Below, piece by piece: positions 57,222 through 64,000 of a stretch of DNA of 64,000 nucleotides. The notes beneath the pieces were generated by a model, which was not told the DNA's origin, searched no databases, and was given only the letters and a program-made list of their open reading frames with translations. The position numbers and the translations under genes are program-made. Source of the DNA: Nannocystis sp. RBIL2. Lineage in GTDB: Bacteria; Myxococcota_A; Polyangia; Nannocystales; Nannocystaceae. The stretch lies in the NCBI RefSeq assembly GCF_026626745.1, contig NZ_JAPNJW010000001.1, positions 3,146,001 to 3,210,000 of the forward strand, read 5' to 3'. The stretch's first letter is position 1, and each line of letters begins with the position of its first letter.

Positions 57222-59264
57222 TCAGCCACGCGGCCCGCACCGGCCACAGCTCCCCTGTTGGCACTTCCCGCAGTTTGGGCAACGGAACTGTCGAGGGGCT
57301 TGTCGACAGGGCTGGGCCCACGCATCGCGTCCGAGCACCTTGTCCGGCCAATCCGTCACGGAGGTGTTGGTTGCGACCTGTGACAGATCTAGCCCGACTG
57401 CCGGCATCAGCGCCCGGAACCGAGCCCCGCAGCTCGTACATGGTCGGAGGCCCCACTCGCTCTTGCATGTGGCGCAGCTGGCCCACCACGTCGCGTCGGA
57501 GCCGTCAGGCTGCTTGCCCGGTCGCGGTTCGACGCGACCCTTGTCGCTGCAGACGGGGCACGCGTCGAGGCTCTCTAGGACGCTCGCGTCCTGCTCGACG
57601 AACCGACGAAACGTCGTGAGCGCGTCGAGCGGTGCCACCGTGACGGCCTGCCGCGTGAGCTTCGCAAGCTGCACCTGGGCCTCGACGTCGGCCTGCTGCC
57701 TGGCGCACCAGGCGAGCGCGTCGACCTGCTCGTATGCTTCGGGAGCCTGCAGCGCGACGAGATGGAGGCCATCGAAGCGTACCCATCGCCAGGCGGCCGG
57801 CGGGTGGGGCAGGTCGCGCAGCTTCTCATGCACCGGATAGCGGTGGACGGTCGCGCGGTGGAGCCAGCCGTTCAGCAGGCGAGCCAAGCGCTCCTCGCTG
57901 TCGATGCCCCACGGGGAGCAGCCGAGGAGCGTCGCCCTTCCGCCGAAGCTCCAGCCGCTCGCGCGATCTGGAGCGGTCAGCCCGACCGGGAGATGGACCG
58001 CGTCAGCTCCGTCGCCCGCGAAGGTCCGGTCGGCCAGAGGTTGGACGTACACGCCGACGAGCTCGCCGAGGCGGTCCCACGCGCGGAGCTGCTCGAGGAG
58101 CTGGGTGTCGTCGCTCGCCGCGAAGGAGGCGCAGAGCGGTAGAAGGCGCAGAGTGGCTCGCTCCGCGCGTAGGACGATCACGCCATTGTCGTCGACTGCG
58201 ACGTCGACGTCGACGTGGCCCGAACGGGAGAGCGTCCAGCCCGCGGGCCCGGGCGCGGCGGACCACGAGAGGTCGGTGAAGGCGCGTACGACCAGATGGA
58301 ACACGAAGCGGTCCCACGCGAGCGCCTCGCTCTGTCGCCGCGCCGCGCGCTGCTCCCGGGTCTCCTGCCGCTTGTGGCCGTACTTGACCCACGCTCGCCA
58401 GAGCGCGGCTACCTTGCGGTAGTGCGTATCGTTGACGAGGATGTTGGTGGCCATCAACGCCAGGGCGACCTTCGCCCGCCGGGGCACCCGCTGGTACAGG
58501 GGCGCGTCGACCAGGGCTTGCAGGTCGCGCTGTGCGTGCTCGAGGCGTCGCCGGGTCGCGCGCAGGTCGTCCTCGATCCTCGCGTCGAGCGCATCGGCCC
58601 ACAGCTTCATGATCCGTCGCGCGCGCCGGAACGAGGTCGTGCCCTCCTCGACGTTGTCCTTGTGGGCGCGGAGCGACTTCTCGACCTGCAGCAGCTCCGC
58701 CAGCCGTCTGGCGACGTACGCGAGGAGGTGATCGACGAGCCGGACGGCGACGCGGTTCTCGTAGAGGTCCCACTCGTCGTCGATCTGGCGGGCGAGCACG
58801 CGCGACGGCTGGATGCTGCGCAGCGTGCGGTGCTCCCAATCGCCGGGGTGCGAGACGAGGTCGGCGACGGCGCGGACGGGGGTCCGACGAGCACGCGAGA
58901 CCGGCAGGCGCTCCTCCTCGACACGGAGGTACAGGCGCGGCCGGTGGCAGACATGCTGGAGATGGGGGAGATGGCGCAGGAGCTCGAAGTCGAGTGGCTG
59001 GAGGCGCGCGCGCTCGGCGATCCTCTGCACCACCGCCGGCGCGGCGGCGAGGGCGTCCCAGGAGGCTTCGTCGCCGAGCGCGCAGGCCAGGCTGGTCGCG
59101 GCCTCAGTCTCGAGTTCGTCCGGCCAGCGGCCGAGCACGGCGCCCTCGGTGAGGCCGGGCCATTCGTCGCCGAAGCGCCGGCTGTCGGCGGTCCAGGCGT
59201 CGCAGAGAGCGGGCCGTGGCAGCACCTCCGCGGCGCCGCCGAGGCGATCGCGGAAGCGCGTCAC
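57222..59264 (-). CDS. DUF2357/McrC-like protein with C-terminal zinc ribbons
   Basis: This 680-aa protein has an N-terminal ~330 residues that match the DUF2357-type helical fold that partners McrB-like ATPases (DWEHRTLRSIQPSRVLARQI, EWDLYENRVAVRLVDHLLAY, VPRRAKVALALMATNILVND). The region where a McrC-type nuclease would lie (HVDVDVAVDDNGVIVLRAE) has a D-x(n)-E pattern but no clear ExK, so it may be degenerate. The C-terminus has three CxxC zinc motifs (CPVCSDKG, CATCKSEWGLRPCTSCG, FRCPNCGKCQQGSCGRC). It starts in an ATGA overlap with the AAA+ gene and is last in the operon. Confidence 0.82.
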   Translation of the reverse strand: MTRFRDRLGGAAEVLPRPALCDAWTADSRRFGDEWPGLTEGAVLGRWPDELETEAATSLACALGDEASWDALAAAPAVVQRIAERARLQPLDFELLRHLPHLQHVCHRPRLYLRVEEERLPVSRARRTPVRAVADLVSHPGDWEHRTLRSIQPSRVLARQIDDEWDLYENRVAVRLVDHLLAYVARRLAELLQVEKSLRAHKDNVEEGTTSFRRARRIMKLWADALDARIEDDLRATRRRLEHAQRDLQALVDAPLYQRVPRRAKVALALMATNILVNDTHYRKVAALWRAWVKYGHKRQETREQRAARRQSEALAWDRFVFHLVVRAFTDLSWSAAPGPAGWTLSRSGHVDVDVAVDDNGVIVLRAERATLRLLPLCASFAASDDTQLLEQLRAWDRLGELVGVYVQPLADRTFAGDGADAVHLPVGLTAPDRASGWSFGGRATLLGCSPWGIDSEERLARLLNGWLHRATVHRYPVHEKLRDLPHPPAAWRWVRFDGLHLVALQAPEAYEQVDALAWCARQQADVEAQVQLAKLTRQAVTVAPLDALTTFRRFVEQDASVLESLDACPVCSDKGRVEPRPGKQPDGSDATWWASCATCKSEWGLRPCTSCGARFRALMPAVGLDLSQVATNTSVTDWPDKVLGRDAWAQPCRQAPRQFRCPNCGKCQQGSCGRCGPRG

Positions 59265-61921
59265 TCGTTCGACTCGACCTTCTTGGCGGCGATCTCCTTG
59301 CCGAGGAGGTCGAGGCAGCGCTCGGGCCGCGTGGCATCGAGCTTCCGCCAGTCGGTGACGAGTTGCTCCTGCAACTGCTCGAGCGCGTCGACCCGGACGT
59401 CGTGACGGTCCTTGAGCTTGCGCAGGACTTTGGTGACGAGCAGGTGATCGATCGCCTCACCGATCGTGCCGCCGGCCGCGACGACCACCGGGAGGTAAGC
59501 GGCCAACTGCTGCTCAAGACGGTTGCCCCAGCCGATCCGGAACCGTTGCTCGATGGTGCCGGCGAACGGCGCGCTCTGCAGCCATGTCCTCGCCCGCTCG
59601 ACGGCGACGGCCTGGTCGGTGCGGGCCGCCTCGAACACCTCAGTGAGCGCCTTGTAGGAGATCGCGGTGCGGGTGCCGCGGCTTTGGATCTCGAAGCGGG
59701 CCGCGCCGGTGTTTCTCGGCATCTCCATCACATGGGCGCGGTCGTACGTCTTGTCCGCGAACTCGGCGGTGGTCTCGTCGTGATTGGCGGTACCGATGAA
59801 CCAGACGTTGGGCGGGATCGGCAGGTGGCGCCCGTCGAGCAGCAGCCGCGGGGCGTCGGCGACGGGATCGCTGACGAGCGTGAGCCGCCGGGACTCCTGC
59901 GGCTGCTCGAGCGCGGACAGGAAGTCGGCGAAGAACTGCTCGGGGCGCGAGAGGTTGATCTCGTCGAGGACCATCAGGAACAGCCGGTCGCGGTACGCCG
60001 GTGTACCGGCCCGATAGAGCGCCTGCAGGAAGTTGGTCGCGTAATAGTGGCGGTGGAAGGCGTTGTAGTAGCCGACGAGGTCCTGGCGGTCGCGCCAGCC
60101 GGCCTGTACCTCGATGACCTCGCAGCCGCCGTCGACGGCCTTGGCGAAGGCGAGCGGGAGGCTGGTCTTGCCGGTGCCCGAGATCCCCTGCAGGAGCATC
60201 AGCCGGGTCATGGCCAGGCCGCCGAGGAAGGCGCGGATGTCTCGCTCGGCATAGTAGAGCGTTCGTCCCTCGACGCCGGTGGCGATCCGGTGCCGCAGGT
60301 CGTCGGCGAACTCGCGCAGGGTCGGCGTGGCCTGGCGGAGCGGCGACGTGGTCCGCTTCTCGTTCTGGAGCGCCTCGTCGTGGTCGAGGCTGGTGAGGGC
60401 CGTCATCGGGTTACGGTGCTCCTCCTGCCGGGTCAGCTCCTTGACGCGGGTGTTGAGCTCGGCGAGCGCGCAGTCGAGGAGCTGCTTGTGGACCTGGAGC
60501 GCCTCCTTCTCCTTGCGTAGCGATTCGAGCTCGATCGCGGCGAGTCGACGGGTGGCGAGCTCTCCCATGGCCTTCGCCAGGTCGCCGCGCAGGACCGCCT
60601 GCTCCTCGAGCCAGCTCGAGCGCTCGCGCTCGAGTGCGACGAGGCGCTCGCCAGCGCGGGCGTCGGGCCGCTCGCGGAGCTGCTGGGTGAGCAGGTCGCG
60701 CTCGCGCTCGTGCTCGATCAAGTCGGCGAGGATCTGTTCGGGGGCCTTGCTGCCGAAGCGCCGATCCAGCTCGCGGCGCGCGTCGAGCTCGGTGGCGTAG
60801 GCGTCGCGCTGGGCGCGAGCATCCACGAGCTGCCGCGCGAGCGAGGCGGCTTCGTGTCGCAGGCTCTCAGTGCGCTCGCCGACCAGGCGCTCGACCTTCT
60901 TCGTCAGGGCGGCGCGGTCGTCGGCGAAGAGCTCCTGCTCGGCCTGCAGGTCGCGCTCGGCGTTCTTCGACTGGCGCTCCTTCTCGGCGAGCGTCCGGGC
61001 TCGCGCATCGAGGGCGGCCGCCTCGGCGTCGAGGTTGACGCGGCGCGCATCCTGGTACTTCTGCAGCTCGACGTCGGCGCGAGCACGTCGGTCTTGCAGC
61101 TCGCTGCGGAGCTTCGCCTGCTCGCTCTCGCGGGTGCGGGCGAGCTCCGCGTCGAGGGCGCGTCGGGCCTCGGCGGCCGCCTGGCTCCGGCGCGCGTCGT
61201 CCTGGGCCCACGCCGCGGCGCGTTCGTCCGCGGCAGCGCGCGCGGCCTTCTCGCTGGCGGCCTGTTTCGCCGCGATCTCCTGCGCCAGGCCGTCGCGCTC
61301 GTCGCGGAGGCGCGCAGCCTCCTTCTCGACGGTGGCGAGGATCCGCAGCTTCTCGGCGCGGAAGCCTTGCTCGGCGTTCAGCTCGCGCTCGGTCAGGGCG
61401 GCGGACCTCTCGACGAGGACGACCTCGCGCGCGTCGAGCTCGGACTCGCGGCGGTCGACCGTGCGCTCCCGCTGCTCGCAGGCCTCGACGCGGCGCAGCA
61501 GTTCGAGCTCGGAGGCCTCCTGTTCTTGCTTGCGCGCCTCGAGTTGCGCCTCGGCCGCGCGCCGAGACTGCTTGAGCGCTTCTTCCTGGGCCCGCTTCTC
61601 GCCCCCGAGGCGCTCCTCTTCGGTCTTCACGGCGGCCTCGCGGAGTTTGGCCCTCTCGAAGACGGTGCGCGCGTCCTTCAACAGGGTCTCGACGCGGCGC
61701 AGGCACGCTTCGAGGGTCGGGCCGGGCGGCTCGGGCGGCGCTTCGACGACGGCGGGGCCGAGCTCGGCGGACAGCGCCTCGACCTGGACGTCGCCCTTCT
61801 CGAGGCGCGCGCGCTGGTCGGCCGTCGGTTCGTTCACGGGGAGCGGCGCCGCCGTCGCAGTGAGATGGGCTCGCGCGGCCGGATGGGGTTGGCTCTTGGC
61901 CTTCTTCGATTTGTTGCTCAT
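59261..61921 (-). CDS. Long coiled-coil McrB-like AAA+ NTPase
   Basis: This 886-aa protein has residues ~70-500 predicted as a continuous coiled coil rich in Glu, Arg and Ala (RRAAEAQLEARKQEQEASEL, ERDLQAEQELFADDRAALTK). Residues ~530-800 form an AAA+ module: Walker A LLQGISGTGKTSLPLAF (K585), Walker B FLMVLDEINLS (D653/E654), and sensor region VWFIGTANHDETTAEFADKT. The McrB NTxD signature is replaced by NHDETT, close to the VDETT subfamily, so ATP rather than GTP may be used. The long coil resembles CoCoNuT-type McrB proteins and could reach or measure a nucleic-acid target. It overlaps the downstream DUF2357 gene by four bases. Confidence 0.9.
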   Translation of the reverse strand: MSNKSKKAKSQPHPAARAHLTATAAPLPVNEPTADQRARLEKGDVQVEALSAELGPAVVEAPPEPPGPTLEACLRRVETLLKDARTVFERAKLREAAVKTEEERLGGEKRAQEEALKQSRRAAEAQLEARKQEQEASELELLRRVEACEQRERTVDRRESELDAREVVLVERSAALTERELNAEQGFRAEKLRILATVEKEAARLRDERDGLAQEIAAKQAASEKAARAAADERAAAWAQDDARRSQAAAEARRALDAELARTRESEQAKLRSELQDRRARADVELQKYQDARRVNLDAEAAALDARARTLAEKERQSKNAERDLQAEQELFADDRAALTKKVERLVGERTESLRHEAASLARQLVDARAQRDAYATELDARRELDRRFGSKAPEQILADLIEHERERDLLTQQLRERPDARAGERLVALERERSSWLEEQAVLRGDLAKAMGELATRRLAAIELESLRKEKEALQVHKQLLDCALAELNTRVKELTRQEEHRNPMTALTSLDHDEALQNEKRTTSPLRQATPTLREFADDLRHRIATGVEGRTLYYAERDIRAFLGGLAMTRLMLLQGISGTGKTSLPLAFAKAVDGGCEVIEVQAGWRDRQDLVGYYNAFHRHYYATNFLQALYRAGTPAYRDRLFLMVLDEINLSRPEQFFADFLSALEQPQESRRLTLVSDPVADAPRLLLDGRHLPIPPNVWFIGTANHDETTAEFADKTYDRAHVMEMPRNTGAARFEIQSRGTRTAISYKALTEVFEAARTDQAVAVERARTWLQSAPFAGTIEQRFRIGWGNRLEQQLAAYLPVVVAAGGTIGEAIDHLLVTKVLRKLKDRHDVRVDALEQLQEQLVTDWRKLDATRPERCLDLLGKEIAAKKVESNE

Positions 61922-61938
61922 GCAGGTACGTCTCGGAT

Positions 61939-63393
61939 TCAGCGGTGGAGGAGGAGCGCCTCGACGACGAGGAACGCGGTCTCGCAGTGGCGCTCGACCG
62001 CCCTGCCCGGCTGTCGGTCGCTGTCGTGCGCGGCGCGGTCGCGGGCCTGTGCGAGCGTGTCGAGGCGCGCGAGCAAGTCGGTGTGCTGGCGGGCGGCGCG
62101 ACGCAGGGGATGGGCGGGGTCCCGGTCGGCGCCGAGCAGCGCGAGGACGACGAGCGGGCGCAGGCTGCCGCTGCTGCTGCTCTCGGCGTGTTGCACCTTG
62201 CCGCGGCGCACCGACGCGAGGGTCGCCGGGAGCGGCGTCGAGAAGCCGAGCTCGCCGGCGATCGCGTCGAGGAGCTGCTGGTTGAGCGCCTTGTCGGACT
62301 CGGCGAGCTCCGCGTGGAGCGGCGGGGTGAGGCCGCGCCGTGGCTCGTGCACGGTCCGCAGCGCCCGTTCGGCGGCTCGCTGGGCCTTCACCAGCACGTC
62401 GTCCCACTTGTCGGCGGGGGCGCCGTCCTGCGACGCCTCGAGCCACGCGCGCTGCATCGCCACGAGGCGCTCGCGCACGGGCTCGTGCTGGCGGATCGAC
62501 ATGGTCAGCCGATCCTCGACCTCCAGCGTCGCTTGCGTGTGCAGCTGGATCAGCGACGGCGGACCCGCGTCGTCGCGGACGAGCCCCGTGATCCGTCGGC
62601 GCAGCTCCTTGTGACGGTCGAGGTGGACCTCGAGCTGCGCGCGCAGCCCCAGCGACTCACCGCCGCCGAATGGGTCTTCGACCATCCAATCGCCGGACTC
62701 GTGGCGGCGCACGCACACGGCGAGCCAGTACGACTGGGGCCGTTCGTCGACGAACGAGACGCGTTGCAGCCGCGGGACGTCACGCGGGTCGGCGTCGCCG
62801 AGGTCGCGGTGCCGTCGGTGGCGCCGCGCGACGCGGAGCACGTCGCTGGCGTCCGGTCGGGCGAAGCGCTGGGGGTCGCTCGGGCCGGGAGTGACGCTGA
62901 AGGTGCGATCCTTCCACGGGTCGCCGGCGCTGCCGCCGAGGAGCACCGGCCAGCCGTCCTCGTCGGGCTCGACGTCGGCGAGCGGGAGGTCGCCGGTGAC
63001 GAAGCGCGGCCACGGCTTGCCGGTGAAGGGATCGCAGAGGACGTGGCCGAAGGTCGCGTCCTCCGGCGGATCGAGCTCGATGTCGTCGAGCGTCTGCAAC
63101 CCGCGACGAGTCGGACGAGCGATGTGATCGAGCAGCCCCATGCCGCGCAGTTCCTGGACGACGAGGCCGGCGAGGTCGGGGGCGATCATCAGGCGCTCGG
63201 CGAGGTCGACGACGTGGACCACGCCGGCGCGCGCAAGCGCCAGCACGGCGCGCTGGAAGAGGTTGAGCCGTTGCTCGCGCGGCACCGGGGCGACGACGCG
63301 CCAGACGAAGACGGGCCAGAGGATCCATACGGCGCCCGGGACCTTGCCGCGGCGGAAGCGGAGGATCGGGGTGGTCTTATCGAACGGTGCCAT
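61939..63393 (-). CDS. Unknown winged-helix protein of the McrBC-like operon
   Basis: This 484-aa protein has near residues 45-100 a winged-helix pattern (FQRAVLALARAGVVHVVDLA then LVVQELRGMGLLDHI). The middle (SYWLAVCVRRHESGDWMVED) is mixed, and the C-terminal ~200 residues are helical (ERLVAMQRAWLEASQDGAP, AARQHTDLLARLDTLAQARD). No nuclease or NTPase motif can be assigned. Its start overlaps the helicase stop by 17 bases and it ends 17 bases before the coiled-coil AAA+ gene, so it is a fixed part of the operon. It could be the adaptor or target-recognition subunit. Confidence 0.82.
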   Translation of the reverse strand: MAPFDKTTPILRFRRGKVPGAVWILWPVFVWRVVAPVPREQRLNLFQRAVLALARAGVVHVVDLAERLMIAPDLAGLVVQELRGMGLLDHIARPTRRGLQTLDDIELDPPEDATFGHVLCDPFTGKPWPRFVTGDLPLADVEPDEDGWPVLLGGSAGDPWKDRTFSVTPGPSDPQRFARPDASDVLRVARRHRRHRDLGDADPRDVPRLQRVSFVDERPQSYWLAVCVRRHESGDWMVEDPFGGGESLGLRAQLEVHLDRHKELRRRITGLVRDDAGPPSLIQLHTQATLEVEDRLTMSIRQHEPVRERLVAMQRAWLEASQDGAPADKWDDVLVKAQRAAERALRTVHEPRRGLTPPLHAELAESDKALNQQLLDAIAGELGFSTPLPATLASVRRGKVQHAESSSSGSLRPLVVLALLGADRDPAHPLRRAARQHTDLLARLDTLAQARDRAAHDSDRQPGRAVERHCETAFLVVEALLLHR

Positions 63394-64000
63394 GCGACCC
63401 TCCGCAGAGCTCGATGAATGCCTGCAGGGCCCGCAGGGGGGCGGCGGCCTTGACGAAGGCGAGGTCGCCGACAGCGACCAGCAGGCGCTGTTGCCGGCTC
63501 ATGGCGACGCAGAGGCGGTTCTCGAGCATCAGGTGGCCGTACTTGCGGCGCTGCTGCTCGTCGGTGTCGGCCGGGAGGTCGTTCGACCGGGTGACGGAGA
63601 GGAACACGACGTCGAACTCCTTGCCCTGAAAGGCGTCGACAGTGCCGATCCGGAGGCGCTCGACGGGTTTTCCGGCGGCGTTGTAGGTGAGCGCCCATCG
63701 TTCGGCGACCCGCCATCCGCGCTCGTTGTTGGCGCGCTCCGTCAGGCCGACCGCGATCATCGCCTCACCGATCGCGTCGACCTGGGCGGCGTAGAAGGCG
63801 ATCACGCCGAAGGTCAGGGTCGGGTCGTGGTCGATGAGGCGGTGGACCTCGCGCGCGATGGCGTCGGCCTCGGCGGGGCGCGACTTGCTGCGGCCGCTGC
63901 GTTCACGCGCGCGGACGCTGTCGCCCGGAACGTCGAGCCAGGCGGCGGCGCACGGCTCTCCCGCCTTCACGTAACCCGGAAGGTCGTGCGCGAACTCGGC
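63377..64000 (-). CDS. SF1 (UPF1-like) helicase, 5' part cut by window edge
   Basis: The visible 207 codons are the C-terminal RecA domain. Motif V reads RIGTVDAFQGKEFDVVFLS and VTRSND follows. Motif VI reads ENRLCVAMSRQQRLLVAVGD. Both match the UPF1/Dna2-like AAA_12 group of superfamily 1 helicases. The frame is open to the window edge, so the Walker motifs and any N-terminal fusion lie beyond 64000. It is the first visible gene of the McrBC-like operon and overlaps the next gene by 17 bases. Confidence 0.9.
   Translation of the reverse strand, partial: AEFAHDLPGYVKAGEPCAAAWLDVPGDSVRARERSGRSKSRPAEADAIAREVHRLIDHDPTLTFGVIAFYAAQVDAIGEAMIAVGLTERANNERGWRVAERWALTYNAAGKPVERLRIGTVDAFQGKEFDVVFLSVTRSNDLPADTDEQQRRKYGHLMLENRLCVAMSRQQRLLVAVGDLAFVKAAAPLRALQAFIELCGGSHGTVR

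Overview
The window is very GC-rich. It holds many lipoproteins whose lipobox is followed by Ser/Thr-rich linkers, Cys-rich DUF4215-type repeats, Ser/Thr kinases with TPRs, ECF sigma factors and STAS regulators. This mix is typical of Myxococcota, most likely a Nannocystaceae-type myxobacterium. That assignment is inferred from gene style, not from a marker gene. I see no rRNA, tRNA or CRISPR array.

Layout. 1-1.6 kb: end of a contractile/type VI secretion-like accessory pair (minus strand). 1.9-6.9 kb: lipoproteins, an alpha/beta hydrolase and a SIMPL protein. 7.2-10.8 kb (minus): a protein with a histone-H1-like tail, then an alkylation-repair pair (Ogt and an Ada-AraC-AlkA fusion). 11-15.7 kb: envelope proteins around an ECF sigma / anti-sigma-like pair. 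16-21.6 kb: GST, a WD40-pentapeptide protein, a degenerate repeat array and a TAT-exported class V aminotransferase. 21.7-29.7 kb: lipoproteins, a V4R-STAS regulator and a JmjC/cupin hydroxylase. 29.7-34.1 kb (minus): TetR, Baeyer-Villiger monooxygenase and an exported beta-propeller, with a clear palindromic operator. 34.4-43.6 kb: PAS-STAS regulator, a lipoprotein-anchored signal-peptidase-I-like protein, more lipoproteins, glutamine synthetase with a strong terminator, and a multiply frameshifted dead gene.

43.9-55.0 kb is the first island of special interest. Two divergent arms start from a common ~170-bp region. The left arm has an ECF sigma factor and a 1672-aa protein that combines a lysozyme-like region, a peptidoglycan amidase, an alpha/beta hydrolase and a CHAT (caspase-like) protease. 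The right arm has a membrane-anchored Ser/Thr kinase with TPRs, a small beta-rich protein and a caspase (C14) protein. Two caspase-clan proteases with a kinase and a dedicated sigma factor suggest a regulated death, immunity or antagonism system.

55.0-56.0 kb is a scar: two long hairpins, 21-bp direct repeats, a decayed IS21-type istA and the IS21 end with about six tandem 21-22-bp repeats.

56.1-64.0 kb is the second island: a PD-(D/E)XK nuclease-like gene, then a compact convergent operon reading SF1 UPF1-like helicase (cut by the window edge), a winged-helix protein of unknown function, a long coiled-coil McrB-like AAA+ protein and a DUF2357/McrC-like zinc-ribbon protein. The layout recalls coiled-coil type IV restriction systems (CoCoNuT-like), with some non-canonical motifs.
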